Below are positions 33,683-44,956 of a stretch of 64,000 nucleotides of DNA, piece after piece. Source of the DNA: Acidobacteriota bacterium. GTDB taxonomy: Bacteria; Acidobacteriota; JAAYUB01. Location: the NCBI GenBank assembly GCA_012517875.1, contig JAAYUB010000017.1, positions 20,943 through 84,942 on the forward strand. The letters run 5' to 3'. Each line of letters starts with the position of its first letter. Positions within the stretch are counted from its first letter, which is position 1. A program made the position numbers and the translations under genes. A model generated the notes under the pieces. That model worked only from the letters and a program-made list of their open reading frames with translations. It had not been told where the DNA came from and did no database searches.

Positions 33683-35106
33683 ACCGCAGGGTGCCGATCT
33701 CCATCTGGATCCTGTTCCTCGCCGCCCTGCTGGCCGCGGCCACTCCATCGGTCATGGCCGCCGGTGAGCATGAAACCAAAGGGGACGCGGCGTTTGCCGC
33801 CGGCGACTATAAAAAGGCCGTCAAGGAGTTCAAAAAGGCCGTCGGGCAGTTCCCCAATCAAGCCGGCCTCCACTACAAGCTTGCCCAGGCTTATTTCAAG
33901 AAAGGCGAAGTCGGCGAGGCGATGGCCGAATTCATCCGCACCACCAACATCGACCCGGACCACGACGGCGCATACCAGTACATCGGTGATTTCTTCTACA
34001 CGAAAGGCGAGATGGACAAGGCGGTCAGGGCCTATGAAAACCTGGTTCGGATCAATTCCGAGAGCGCGCGTTATCATTACCTGCTGGGCAAGACGTACGA
34101 CCGGATGATGCGGAACGAGGAAGCCCTGCAACATCTCTATAAAACCATCCTGCTGAACTCGGCCATCGAAGACGCGTACCCCCTGCTGTTCAAGATTTTG
34201 AAGTTGAAGGTGCTGCAGGATCCGGGCAACGTCGACAGCCGCATGATTCTCGGGCGGGTCTACAAGCTGCATGGCGATCTCGAAGACGCAAAAAACCAGT
34301 TCGCCGTCGCGGTGCAGATGCAGCCGGGCGCCCGGGACGCGTGGGAGGAACTGCTGGCGGTGTGTCGCTCACTGAAGGATTGCAGGTGCGAGATCGTGGC
34401 TCTGGAGGGGTTGCTGCGCCTCAGCGCGGACAGACTGGCCCTCATCAACCAGGTCCTGGAGCCGGCCCGGCGCTGCGAGTTGCGCGAAACCCTCGTCCGT
34501 TACCTGGAGCAGAAAATCGCCCTGGCGCCGGACCACGGCGCCAGCTACGCCGAACTGGGCCGGTTGTTCCAGCAGGAGGATAACCGGATCCAGGCCTACT
34601 TCTATTTTCGGAAATACACCGAGATCTGCCGCGGATGCCCCGATTACGATGAACTCCGCACGTGGTGCGCCAACGAAGAGCTGGCCAATCCCCTGGTGGA
34701 TGCTCAGTATCGTTCGTTCAACACCTTTCAGGCCGGGGTCGCTCGGTTCAAGGACGGCCGTTTCCCCGAAGCGTTACGGCTATTCGATGAAGCCGAATCC
34801 ATCTACCCGTCCTATCCCCAGCTGCATTTCTTCCGCGGCCAGGTGCTCGAAGAACTGGACCGGCGGGGCGAGGCGTTATATGCCTACAAGGAGGCGATCA
34901 GGATCCAGCCGTCCAACGCCGAATACTGGTTCTTCCTGGGCAAGGCGCTGGACGCCGAGCGCATGCGGGAGCAGGCGGCTGTCTGTTTCATGAAGGTGCT
35001 GGAGGTGGATTCGGACAACCTCTTCGGCTACCATGCGCAATCGCGAAAGCTGTTGCAATCCTATAAGGATCAAGGGATAATTAAACCTTCGCCGATTCTG
35101 GAATAG
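33679..35106 (+). CDS. Exported TPR-repeat protein
   Basis: 475 aa with a clear Sec signal ('ISIWILFLAALLAAATPSVMA', cleavage near 27) and about eight TPR units ('KGDAAFAAGDYKKAVKEFKK', 'LAQAYFKKGEVGEAMAEFIR', 'KGEMDKAVRAYENLVRINSE', and later copies). It contains several Cys residues around 225-310 ('CRSLKDCRCE', 'EICRGCPDY'), possible disulfides. It should lie in the periplasm, where it could meet the TPR half of the upstream membrane protein. Translationally coupled to that gene. Confidence 0.85.
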   Translation: MNRRVPISIWILFLAALLAAATPSVMAAGEHETKGDAAFAAGDYKKAVKEFKKAVGQFPNQAGLHYKLAQAYFKKGEVGEAMAEFIRTTNIDPDHDGAYQYIGDFFYTKGEMDKAVRAYENLVRINSESARYHYLLGKTYDRMMRNEEALQHLYKTILLNSAIEDAYPLLFKILKLKVLQDPGNVDSRMILGRVYKLHGDLEDAKNQFAVAVQMQPGARDAWEELLAVCRSLKDCRCEIVALEGLLRLSADRLALINQVLEPARRCELRETLVRYLEQKIALAPDHGASYAELGRLFQQEDNRIQAYFYFRKYTEICRGCPDYDELRTWCANEELANPLVDAQYRSFNTFQAGVARFKDGRFPEALRLFDEAESIYPSYPQLHFFRGQVLEELDRRGEALYAYKEAIRIQPSNAEYWFFLGKALDAERMREQAAVCFMKVLEVDSDNLFGYHAQSRKLLQSYKDQGIIKPSPILE

Positions 35107-35120
35107 AGGGTCCGCCGACC

Positions 35121-36230
35121 ATGATTCACCTGGTAGTGGGCGCCAAGGGCATCGAAGAGGAGCGGGAACTCTCCTTCGACCAGAACATCGTCAAGATCGG
35201 ACGGCTGAAGGAGAACGATCTGCCCCTGCCGGCGGCCAACGTGTCGCGTGTCCACTGCATCATCACGTTCGAAAACGGCGAGTATTACATTTCAGACTCC
35301 AGTTCCAACGGCACCGTCCTCAACGGCGAGATCGTGGGGCGCAACCGCCGGCTGCCTCTGCGGCACGGCGACCGCATCGAAATCGGGGATTTTCTGATCC
35401 GTTTCGTGATCAAGGATGCGCACGAGGAGTTCGAGAAGACCACCGATTTTCTCCAGGCCAAGTTCGCAGAGCTGCTGGTCCAACCCAAGGCCGAACCCCG
35501 CATCCCGTACCTGCTGGTCGTGGGCGGCCCCACCAACGGCACCCGCGTGGAGCTGCTGGACGAGACGGGCGAAATCCTCATGGGGCGCACTCCGGACTGT
35601 CCGGTCCAGATTCCCTCGCCGACCGTCTCCAAGCATCATGCCCGGATCATCCGGCGCGGGGCCATCATTGAGGTCGAGGATCTGGGCAGCTCCAACGGCA
35701 CCCGCGTGAACGGCCAGCCGGTCCAGGGAATTCAGCCGATCCAGGATCGCGACGAGATTGTCCTGGGACAGCAGGGCGTCACCGACCCCATCAAGATCGT
35801 GCTGTCGATCCCCGTCCCACTGACCGATAAGGAACCTGTAGTGCCGCCGGAGGCGCCGCCTGGTGCACCGCCAAAGTCCGAGGCCGGTGCGGAAGCGCCA
35901 TCCACGGTGATGGATCCAAAAATGGCGGCATCTGTCGCCCCCCCGCCTCCTCCGGAGACCGCCAAGCCCGACATGCCCGCCGCCGCCCCATCGACGGCAC
36001 CCGAACCGCCACCCGCGCCGGAGCCCTCGCCGCCCGCGCCGCCTCCCCCCACTATCAAAGGCGCCGAGCCCGAACCCAGGGCGGCTGTCGGATCCATGCC
36101 GTCCGCCCCGAAGGCGTCTCCGCCTGAAGAGGTGAAGACCGGCATGGGCGCGCTGGAATGGATCATCATCGGCGTCGGCGTGCTGGCCGTCATCGCCGTT
36201 GTCGCGGTTCTGGTGATCTATCTGGTGTGA
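35121..36230 (+). CDS. Tandem FHA-domain protein with Pro-rich linker and C-terminal TM anchor
   Basis: 369 aa. FHA 1 (about 20-95): 'KIGRLKENDLPLPAANVSRV', 'SDSSSNGTVLNG'. FHA 2 (about 145-225): 'LMGRTPDCPVQIPSPTVSKH' and 'DLGSSNGTRVNG'. Both keep the GR...S.H...SSNGT pattern needed to bind phosphothreonine, unlike the degenerate FHA domains of the preceding membrane protein. A ~100-residue Pro/Ala region leads to a C-terminal membrane helix ('LEWIIIGVGVLAVIAVVAVL'), leaving the FHA domains in the cytosol. Last gene of the operon; the next gene converges 6 bases away. Confidence 0.88.
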   Translation: MIHLVVGAKGIEEERELSFDQNIVKIGRLKENDLPLPAANVSRVHCIITFENGEYYISDSSSNGTVLNGEIVGRNRRLPLRHGDRIEIGDFLIRFVIKDAHEEFEKTTDFLQAKFAELLVQPKAEPRIPYLLVVGGPTNGTRVELLDETGEILMGRTPDCPVQIPSPTVSKHHARIIRRGAIIEVEDLGSSNGTRVNGQPVQGIQPIQDRDEIVLGQQGVTDPIKIVLSIPVPLTDKEPVVPPEAPPGAPPKSEAGAEAPSTVMDPKMAASVAPPPPPETAKPDMPAAAPSTAPEPPPAPEPSPPAPPPPTIKGAEPEPRAAVGSMPSAPKASPPEEVKTGMGALEWIIIGVGVLAVIAVVAVLVIYLV

Positions 36231-36236
36231 CGTTTC

Positions 36237-37727
36237 CTAAAAATATTTGCGGGCTTCGCTCTGGAGGAATTCGTCCAGACGTTGAATGCGTCGGTCGAAC
36301 ACCATCTTCCGGAAATCCTCGACCAGCCGGATGGCGTCCAGTTCAGCCAGGATGATGTTGATCTCCCACATGGTCCGCTGACGCTGGACACGGATATCGT
36401 TACGGTTCCCTTCCAATTCGGGCGAGCGGAGAACCCGCCGCGTGAGATCCTTGTACGCCTCGTGCTCGGCCTTCAGTTCCTTGACGTGTTTGAACAGACG
36501 GGTCAGCGCGCCCTGGATCCGGGTGGCCGCGTCCTCGCCGGCGCTGATACTCTGACGGTACTGCCCGAACGCCTCGCAAATGGCGCGCGCCTGGCCGTCG
36601 GTGATGCCGCTCACCGCAGCCAGGTCTCTCGATGTGGCCATGAAGTACTTGTCCAGCGAATTCATGCCCGCTGCGATGAGCTTGTTACGGCTGACCGGCC
36701 CGATGCCCGGTGTCTTGCGCAGGATGGTATTGATGATGATGGTGTCCCGAACCGATCCGCGGGTGGCGTGGGAATCCGACGTGGCGAAGGCTTCCGGCAG
36801 CAGCGCGGTGAGGTTGGCGTACTCCTTCAGCAGCTGGATCCGGATGTCGCGGGATATATTCGCGCTCTCGGAGTACTTGGCGTCCATCATCAGCTTCTTG
36901 AACCGGTCCAGGATGCGGTTGATTTTCTCATAACTCATCTTGGTGCCGGCATCTTCAATTATTTTCAGGGAGCTGAGGCAGATATCCACCCACTGCTTGC
37001 TGGCGGCTCCGGACTGGAGTTCGGCGACGAACTCCTTGACCGGCTGCAGGTAGGCGCTGGAAATGGACAGGAACAGTTTCTGGATCTCGCCCTCTTCGGT
37101 GGAAGACAAGGCCAACTTCCCCTCATCGGTCTGCACCGCCGCCTGCTGCGACGGCCGCGGCTGGGTGATGGCGTCAAAGGCATCATCCAGATCGTCCAGC
37201 AGCGAATCGACAAAATCGCCGAAGCCCTCCATCTCGTCAAAAGGGTCATCGACAATGGCCGTCGCCGCGTCGGTCGCCGACGGCGGAGCGGGTGCCTTCG
37301 TTTTTTCCTGGGCCAATTTCCGGATGAAGTTTTTCAACAGCGCGGAATTCTGGGAGGCAAACTTGAAAGCCGGTGCCGGCTCGCCTGGCGGGAGCCCCTG
37401 TTGCACGGCGTAGTGTCGCTTCAGGTTCAGCGCCAGGTCCTGGATCTCCTCGATGAAGACCTCCATCTGGCGGTTGGTGGCGGCCAAACCTTTTTCATCC
37501 AGCAGTTTGCTGAGTTGATGCAGATCGTGAGCCGCTTCGCTGACCCCCCCCAGACCGGCACCCAGCTGTTGGGCAGCCAGGAGGAACTCCCCGCACTGGA
37601 GCGCCAGGGCGTGATAGTACGCGCGGTTGTCCGGATATGCTTTGATCCGGGTCGCGTACAACTCCATCAGGCTGATCACGTCATCGGTGTTGACAATAAA
37701 GTCTTCTAGACGCTTCAGATGGTCCAT
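36237..37727 (-). CDS. Helix-hairpin-helix-containing protein of unknown function
   Basis: About 496 aa; no family assigned. Mostly helical with an acidic middle (about 165-195, 'FDEMEGFGDFVDSLLDDLDD'). A helix-hairpin-helix pair appears near residues 345-400 ('ILRKTPGIGPVSRNKLIAAG', 'DLAAVSGITDGQARAICEAF'), often seen in DNA-binding or structural proteins. No signal or membrane segment. It converges on the FHA operon and diverges from nuoA, with its own promoter. ATG is preferred; a GTG four codons earlier is possible and neither has a clear ribosome site. Confidence 0.75.
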   Translation of the reverse strand: MDHLKRLEDFIVNTDDVISLMELYATRIKAYPDNRAYYHALALQCGEFLLAAQQLGAGLGGVSEAAHDLHQLSKLLDEKGLAATNRQMEVFIEEIQDLALNLKRHYAVQQGLPPGEPAPAFKFASQNSALLKNFIRKLAQEKTKAPAPPSATDAATAIVDDPFDEMEGFGDFVDSLLDDLDDAFDAITQPRPSQQAAVQTDEGKLALSSTEEGEIQKLFLSISSAYLQPVKEFVAELQSGAASKQWVDICLSSLKIIEDAGTKMSYEKINRILDRFKKLMMDAKYSESANISRDIRIQLLKEYANLTALLPEAFATSDSHATRGSVRDTIIINTILRKTPGIGPVSRNKLIAAGMNSLDKYFMATSRDLAAVSGITDGQARAICEAFGQYRQSISAGEDAATRIQGALTRLFKHVKELKAEHEAYKDLTRRVLRSPELEGNRNDIRVQRQRTMWEINIILAELDAIRLVEDFRKMVFDRRIQRLDEFLQSEARKYF

Positions 37728-37753
37728 GGCTTGGCTCACTGGAAACAGCCGCC

Positions 37754-37782
37754 ATAATATCGGAAGGGAGATGATTTTGCAA
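37754..37782 (-). promoter_or_regulatory. Predicted promoter for the helix-hairpin-helix gene
   Basis: On the minus strand TTGCAA, exactly 17 bases, and TATTAT, 27 bases before the start codon. It lies in the divergent gap with nuoA. A 6-bp inverted repeat (CCGAAT/ATTCGG, 37831-37848) sits nearer nuoA; no clear nuoA promoter was found. Confidence 0.5.
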
Positions 37783-37879
37783 CGCGGAAAAAATCAGTAG
37801 ACAACTATGCACATTCAAGTAAAATTACAACCGAATCCGGCCATTCGGGTAAATCCGACCTCTGAATTCAGGGGTTTAT

Positions 37880-38263
37880 ATGCATCACGAGCCCACATAT
37901 ACCCAGTATTTCGCCATCTTCCTGTTCATCGCGATCGCACTGCTCTTCCCGGTGATCGCGCTGTTGGTCGGACAGCTGCTGCGTCCGCACCGGCCCGATC
38001 CCGCCAAGCTGTCTCCGTTTGAGTGCGGCATGGATCCGGTGGGCGACGCCCGAGAACGCTATCCGGTCCGCTATTACGTCATTGCCCTGCTGTTTCTGAT
38101 TTTCGATGTCGAGACGATTTTCATCTTCCCCTGGGCGGTGATTTACCAGGGTAACAGTCCTGCGGTGACTCTGTTCCTGCTTCTCGAGATGGCAGTTTTC
38201 TTCGCCATCGTGATCATCGGGTATGTATACATCTGGAAGAAGGGCGCGTTGAAATGGGTTTAG
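37880..38263 (+). CDS. nuoA: NADH-quinone oxidoreductase subunit A
   Basis: 127 aa membrane subunit of respiratory complex I with three hydrophobic helices. Family motifs: '[20 protein letters not shown]' region and '[13 protein letters not shown]'. It helps join the quinone-binding peripheral arm to the membrane arm. An 'aggggt' site precedes the ATG. First gene of an eleven-gene nuo operon; its end overlaps nuoB by 10 bases. Confidence 0.95.
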   Translation: MHHEPTYTQYFAIFLFIAIALLFPVIALLVGQLLRPHRPDPAKLSPFECGMDPVGDARERYPVRYYVIALLFLIFDVETIFIFPWAVIYQGNSPAVTLFLLLEMAVFFAIVIIGYVYIWKKGALKWV

Positions 38264-38724
38264 AAGGCAAACTCTCCCACAGCGTCATCACGACCACGGT
38301 TGATTTTTTCTATAACTGGGCCCGCAAGTCTTCGATCTGGCCGGTCACCTTCGGCCTGGCTTGCTGCGCCATCGAGATGATGGCCGCGGGGGCCTCGCGG
38401 TGGGATCTGGACCGCTTCGGCATCCTGTACCGGCCGTCACCCCGCCAATCCGACCTCATGGTGGTCGCCGGCACCGTCACGCTGAAGATGGCCCCGGCGG
38501 TCAAGCGCATCTATGACCAGATGCCGGATCCGAAGTGGGTGATCGCCATGGGCGCCTGCGCCAACGTCGGCGGTCCCTTTGACACGTATTCGGTCCTCCA
38601 GGGTGTGGACAAGCTGATCCCGGTGGATGTGTATGTCCCCGGATGTGCCCCGCGCCCGGAAGCCCTGATTTACGGCCTCATGAAGCTCCAGGACAAAATC
38701 GGCCAGATGACCATCGCCCGTTAA
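38254..38724 (+). CDS. nuoB: NADH-quinone oxidoreductase subunit B
   Basis: 156 aa peripheral-arm subunit that carries cluster N2, the last Fe-S centre before quinone. The four ligands are visible: the 'ACC' pair (Cys37/Cys38), 'MGACAN' (Cys102) and 'VPGCAPRPE' (Cys131). Other typical segments: 'AIEMMAAG', '[20 protein letters not shown]'. Soluble, bound to NuoCD and NuoI. Overlaps nuoA. Confidence 0.97.
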   Translation: MGLEGKLSHSVITTTVDFFYNWARKSSIWPVTFGLACCAIEMMAAGASRWDLDRFGILYRPSPRQSDLMVVAGTVTLKMAPAVKRIYDQMPDPKWVIAMGACANVGGPFDTYSVLQGVDKLIPVDVYVPGCAPRPEALIYGLMKLQDKIGQMTIAR

Positions 38725-38748
38725 AACCCGACCGACGGCGGACAAGGC

Positions 38749-39351
38749 ATGAACGATCAAGAACCCTCCATTCAACCCAAGGCCGCTGCCGGCGACGTGC
38801 CGCCGGCGGGTCCCCGCTACGAGCCGCTCGGGCAGCACCCGGTTGCGGACGGGATCAATCGGCGCTGGCCGGGCGGGTGTACCGGCGCCTGGAGTTTTCT
38901 GGACCAGTGGTTCTTCGACATCGCCAAAGACCACGTGGTGGAAATCGGCCGGTGGCTGCGCGACGAGATGCGGTTCGACATGTGCGCCGACGTCACCGCC
39001 GTCCACTACCCCGACCGCCCCAAGCCCTTCACGGTGATTTACAACCTGTACGCATTCGCCGACAACCGGCGGATTCTGCTCCGCGCGGAGCTCGCCGCCG
39101 ACGAGTCCGTTCCCAGCGTCGCCGCTGTGTGGCCCTCGGCCGCCTGGCCGGAACGGGAAGTGTTCGACATGTTTGGCATCCGCTTCAGCGGCCACCCGGA
39201 CCTGCGGCGGATTCTCCTGCCCGAGGACTGGACCGGTCATCCACTGCGGAAGGACTATGACATCCGGGCGCAGGATCCGCAATGGATCGCCCGCCACCTG
39301 GAACTGCGTGTGCCCGATGCCGCGCCCAAGGAAGAGGCTCCCCATGAGTGA
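38749..39351 (+). CDS. nuoC: NADH-quinone oxidoreductase subunit C
   Basis: 200 aa peripheral subunit (30 kDa type) packed against NuoD. Typical C-terminal region: '[20 protein letters not shown]' and '[20 protein letters not shown]', then 'KDYDI'. The N-terminal ~40 residues are Pro/Ala-rich and variable. Separate from nuoD, unlike the fused NuoCD of E. coli. The stop overlaps nuoD by 8 bases. Confidence 0.95.
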   Translation: MNDQEPSIQPKAAAGDVPPAGPRYEPLGQHPVADGINRRWPGGCTGAWSFLDQWFFDIAKDHVVEIGRWLRDEMRFDMCADVTAVHYPDRPKPFTVIYNLYAFADNRRILLRAELAADESVPSVAAVWPSAAWPEREVFDMFGIRFSGHPDLRRILLPEDWTGHPLRKDYDIRAQDPQWIARHLELRVPDAAPKEEAPHE

Positions 39352-40480
39352 CACCGTGCCAGCCGCCGCCGCGACCGGCCCCATCCTGAAAGAAGATGTG
39401 ATGGTCCTGAACATGGGTCCCCAGCACCCGTCCACACACGGGGTGCTCCGGGTGATCCTGAAGCTGGACGGCGAAAAAATCGTAGACCTGGACTGCGACA
39501 TCGGCTTCCTGCACCGGGGCATCGAGAAGATCGCCGAACACCGCTCCTACACCGGCGCCGCACCGTACATGGACCGGCTGGATTACATCGCCGCCGTATC
39601 CAACAACCTGGCTTACATCGGGGCCGTGGAAAAGCTCGCCGGCATCCAGGTGCCGCCCAAGGCGCAGTACGTCCGGGTCATCCTGACCGAACTGACCCGC
39701 ATCGCCTCGCACCTGCTCTGGCTGGGGACCCACGCAATGGACATCGGCGCCCTCACCGTCTTCCTCTATTGTTTCCGCGAACGTGAAAATGTCCTGAACA
39801 TCCTTGAGATGACCACCGGCGCCCGGCTGACCACCAACGCTTTCCGGGTCGGCGGGCTGGCCGCCGATATCCCCGATGGCTTCGTCGAGAAGACCCGCGC
39901 GTTCTGCGACCTGATCGGCGGCCGGATCGACGAGTATGAGGGCCTCCTGTCGGCCAACCGGATCTGGCTCTCCCGTACCCGGGGAATCGGCGTCATCACC
40001 GCCGGCGATGCCATCGCCATCGGCTTGTCGGGGCCGTCGCTGCGGGGTTCCGGGGTGCAATGGGACCTGCGCAAGGCCAAGCCCTACGAAGCCTACCCCA
40101 AGTTCGATTTCGACATCCCCACGGGCGCGAACGGCGACACCTACGACCGTTACAAGGTGCGCCTCGAGGAGATGCGCCAGTCGCAGCGGATCATCCGGCA
40201 GGCCCTCGACGGCATTCCCGAGGGGGACTTCCGCGCGAAGGTGCCGCGGGTCCTCAAGCCGCCCGCCGGCGAGGTGTACCACTCCATCGAGGCGCCCAAG
40301 GGCGAGCTGGGCTTCTATCTCGTCAGTGACGGTTCGGCGAACCCCTACCGTGTCCGCATCAAGGGGCCGTCGTTCTTCAACCTGCAGGCGATGCGCCGAC
40401 TGTGCGTCGGCCACTTCGTCGCCGACGTGGTGGCCATCATCGGCACGCTGGACATCGTCCTCGGCGAAATCGACCGTTAA
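39344..40480 (+). CDS. nuoD: NADH-quinone oxidoreductase subunit D
   Basis: 378 aa, 49 kDa type subunit that forms the quinone pocket with NuoB. Signatures: '[14 protein letters not shown]', '[16 protein letters not shown]', '[18 protein letters not shown]', '[15 protein letters not shown]' and the C-terminal '[12 protein letters not shown]'. The start is chosen from homology and from the overlap with nuoC; longer upstream reading lies within nuoC in another frame. Confidence 0.96.
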   Translation: MSDTVPAAAATGPILKEDVMVLNMGPQHPSTHGVLRVILKLDGEKIVDLDCDIGFLHRGIEKIAEHRSYTGAAPYMDRLDYIAAVSNNLAYIGAVEKLAGIQVPPKAQYVRVILTELTRIASHLLWLGTHAMDIGALTVFLYCFRERENVLNILEMTTGARLTTNAFRVGGLAADIPDGFVEKTRAFCDLIGGRIDEYEGLLSANRIWLSRTRGIGVITAGDAIAIGLSGPSLRGSGVQWDLRKAKPYEAYPKFDFDIPTGANGDTYDRYKVRLEEMRQSQRIIRQALDGIPEGDFRAKVPRVLKPPAGEVYHSIEAPKGELGFYLVSDGSANPYRVRIKGPSFFNLQAMRRLCVGHFVADVVAIIGTLDIVLGEIDR

Positions 40481-40500
40481 CCTCACGGGGAAACTGGCCC

Positions 40501-41538
40501 ATGCTGGAACTGTTTAAGCCCTACACCGAAGAACTGGTCAAGATCGTCATCCTGCTGGCTCTGGTCTCGCTGGCCATCGCCTACCTGACCTGGCTGGAGC
40601 GAAAGGTCATCGGGCACATCCAGTCGCGACTCGGCCCCATGCGGGTCGGCTGGCACGGCCTGCTCCAACCCATCGCCGACGGGATCAAGTTCATCATCAA
40701 GGAAGACATCATCCCGGCCAAGGCCGACCGGTTCGGCTTCATCCTGGCGCCCCTGCTGGCCTTCATCCCGGCGTTCATCGTCTTCGCCCTGATCCCCTTC
40801 GACGGCCCGCAGGCTTTCACCGTCGGCGGCCGGACCTACAGCGGCTACGTGGCCGACGTCGACATCGCGCTGCTGTTCGTCATGGCCATCACCTCCATCT
40901 GCGTGCTGGGCCTGATCGTGGGCGGCTGGGCCTCGAACAGCAAATACCCGCTGCTCGGCGCGCTCCGGTCGGTGGCCCAGCTGGTCAGTTACGAGATCCC
41001 CATGGGTCTGTCCGTCATGGGCGTTGTGCTGATGGCCGGCTCCCTGAGCCTCGTGCAGATCGTACAGGCTCAGGAACGGCTCGGCTGGTGGTTCTTCCTG
41101 CCGCAGCTCGTGGGCTTCGTGATCTATTTCATCTGCGGCGTGGCCGAAACCAACCGCAACCCCTTCGACCTGCCCGAAGCCGAGGCCGAACTGGTGGGCG
41201 GGTACCACACCGAGTACAGCGGCTTCCGCTTCGCCCTCTTCTTCCTGGCCGAGTACGCCAACATGATCACCATCTCGGCGGTGGCCGCCACCCTGTTCCT
41301 GGGCGGCTGGCTGATGCCGTTCCCCTCGTTGCTCGCGCCCTACCTGTCCTGGGTGCCGGGCATCGTGTGGTTCTCGCTCAAAGTGTTCGTCTTCCTCTTC
41401 CTGTATCTGTGGTTCCGGGGCACGTTTCCCCGGTACCGCTTCGATCAGCTGATGGGGATCATGTGGAAGATCCTGCTGCCGGTCGCCATCGCCAACATCC
41501 TGGTCACCGCCGGGGTGATGCTGTATCTCAACCGATGA
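40501..41538 (+). CDS. nuoH: NADH-quinone oxidoreductase subunit H
   Basis: 345 aa, eight-helix membrane subunit at the junction of both arms, lining the quinone channel. Motifs: 'WLERKVIGHIQSRLGPMRVG', 'GLLQPIADGIKFIIKED', 'ALRSVAQLVSYEIPMGL' and 'NRNPFDLPEAEAELVGGYHT' (acidic loop). In most operons nuoE, F and G precede nuoH; here nuoH follows nuoD directly. Confidence 0.96.
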   Translation: MLELFKPYTEELVKIVILLALVSLAIAYLTWLERKVIGHIQSRLGPMRVGWHGLLQPIADGIKFIIKEDIIPAKADRFGFILAPLLAFIPAFIVFALIPFDGPQAFTVGGRTYSGYVADVDIALLFVMAITSICVLGLIVGGWASNSKYPLLGALRSVAQLVSYEIPMGLSVMGVVLMAGSLSLVQIVQAQERLGWWFFLPQLVGFVIYFICGVAETNRNPFDLPEAEAELVGGYHTEYSGFRFALFFLAEYANMITISAVAATLFLGGWLMPFPSLLAPYLSWVPGIVWFSLKVFVFLFLYLWFRGTFPRYRFDQLMGIMWKILLPVAIANILVTAGVMLYLNR

Positions 41539-41555
41539 CCGGGAGGACGCGCGCC

Positions 41556-42014
41556 ATGACTCCTGTCGCCCAGCTGGTCAAGAAGATCCTCTTTGTCGAC
41601 CTGTTCCAGGGGCTGGCCATCACCATCCGGGAGATGTTCACCCCCGCGATCACCGAGCAGTATCCGCGGCGGCGCTCCCACGTGTACGAGCGGTTTCGGG
41701 GTGAACCGCGCATGGGCGTGGACGCCGATGGCAAGACGCTGTGCATCGCCTGCAACCTCTGTGCCCAGGTCTGCCCGGAGAACTGCATCACGGTGAAGCG
41801 GGAGAAGAATCCGGAGACGAAAAAATTCGAGCTGACCGGTTACGTGTTCGACATGCGGCGGTGCATGTTCTGCGGCTTCTGCGAGGAGATCTGCCCCACC
41901 AACTGCATTCAGTTGACCCCCGCTTACGAGTTGGCCCGATACGATGTCCGGGACTTCGTCCTGGAGCTGCCGGCACTGGAGCGGGGCATGGACAAGACCC
42001 ACTATCGGAAGTGA
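41556..42014 (+). CDS. nuoI: NADH-quinone oxidoreductase subunit I (2x[4Fe-4S] ferredoxin)
   Basis: 152 aa peripheral subunit with two [4Fe-4S] clusters (N6a/N6b): 'CIACNLCAQVCPENC' (Cys63-77) and 'CMFCGFCEEICPTNC' (Cys103-117). It passes electrons towards NuoB. The N terminus has the short amphipathic 'LFQGLAITIREMF' that packs on the membrane arm. A 'gggagg' site lies 8 bases before the ATG. Confidence 0.96.
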   Translation: MTPVAQLVKKILFVDLFQGLAITIREMFTPAITEQYPRRRSHVYERFRGEPRMGVDADGKTLCIACNLCAQVCPENCITVKREKNPETKKFELTGYVFDMRRCMFCGFCEEICPTNCIQLTPAYELARYDVRDFVLELPALERGMDKTHYRK

Positions 42015-42024
42015 AGGGAGCGCC

Positions 42025-42549
42025 ATGGAAACGCTAATTTTCTGGAGCCTGAGCGGACTGATCGTGCTGTTCGCCCTGCTGGTGATCAGCGCCAAGAATC
42101 CGGTCCACAGCGCCATCTTCCTGGTGGGCACCCTGTTGTTCATGGCCGGGCTCTACATCCTCCTCGACGCGGAGTTCATCGTCGGCGTGCAGGTCATTGT
42201 CTACGTGGGCGGAATTACCGTGCTGTACCTGTTCGTGATCTCGCTCATCGTCCTCAAGCGCATCCCGCTGGAAAGCACCTTGAACCGGCAGTGGCCGGCG
42301 GCGGTCATCGCCGGCCTCGCGGTGATGGTGGAAGTGGCGTTCTTCCTCCTGAAGGGCGACCTGTTCTTCCAGGTGTTCGAGAAGAAAAAAATGATCTACG
42401 GCACCGGCGAAACGGCGGCTATCGGCCGGGCCCTCTACGGGCCTTACGTCTTCCCCTTCGAGATCGCCACCGTGTTGCTGCTGCTGGCCATCATCGGCGC
42501 CGTGCTCATGAGTCGGAAGCCGGAGCGCGATCAGACCCCGGAGTCATAA
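42025..42549 (+). CDS. nuoJ: NADH-quinone oxidoreductase subunit J
   Basis: 174 aa, five-helix membrane subunit: '[20 protein letters not shown]', '[20 protein letters not shown]' (the conserved TM3 with a pi-bulge) and '[18 protein letters not shown]'. It takes part in coupling quinone reduction to proton pumping. 'gaagggag' upstream. Followed two bases later by nuoK. Confidence 0.95.
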   Translation: METLIFWSLSGLIVLFALLVISAKNPVHSAIFLVGTLLFMAGLYILLDAEFIVGVQVIVYVGGITVLYLFVISLIVLKRIPLESTLNRQWPAAVIAGLAVMVEVAFFLLKGDLFFQVFEKKKMIYGTGETAAIGRALYGPYVFPFEIATVLLLLAIIGAVLMSRKPERDQTPES

Positions 42550-42551
42550 TC

Positions 42552-42851
42552 ATGGAGATCTACAATTTTCTTGCCGTCAGCACCATCGTGTTCACCATCG
42601 GCCTGATCGGCGTGCTGGTGCGGCGCAACATCATGATCATTCTCATGTCGCTGGAGCTGATGCTCAACGCGGTCAACCTCAACCTGGTGGCGTTCTCGCG
42701 GCTGTGGGGCGGCGTGGTGGGCCACGTCTTCGTCATCTTCGTGATCACGGTGGCGGCGGCCGAGGCCGCAGTGGGCCTGGCCATCGTCATCGCCGTTTAC
42801 CGGCACCGCGAGTCCATCAACATCGACGACATGAACCTGCTGAAATGGTGA
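42552..42851 (+). CDS. nuoK: NADH-quinone oxidoreductase subunit K
   Basis: 99 aa, three-helix membrane subunit, related to MrpC. Conserved '[20 protein letters not shown]' with the membrane-embedded Glu, '[11 protein letters not shown]', and a second Glu in '[20 protein letters not shown]'. Length is standard (about 100 aa). Confidence 0.95.
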   Translation: MEIYNFLAVSTIVFTIGLIGVLVRRNIMIILMSLELMLNAVNLNLVAFSRLWGGVVGHVFVIFVITVAAAEAAVGLAIVIAVYRHRESINIDDMNLLKW

Positions 42852-42876
42852 TCACCCTGGAGGCGGAGCTACCCAC

Positions 42877-44946
<2,070 letters not shown>

Positions 44947-44956
44947 GAGACGGCTC

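Noticed and set aside
27339..36230. Complete type III secretion system
   Set aside because: FliH/SctL-like, FHA membrane and TPR chaperone-like genes are suggestive, but no secretin, ATPase, export gate or needle gene is present in the window.
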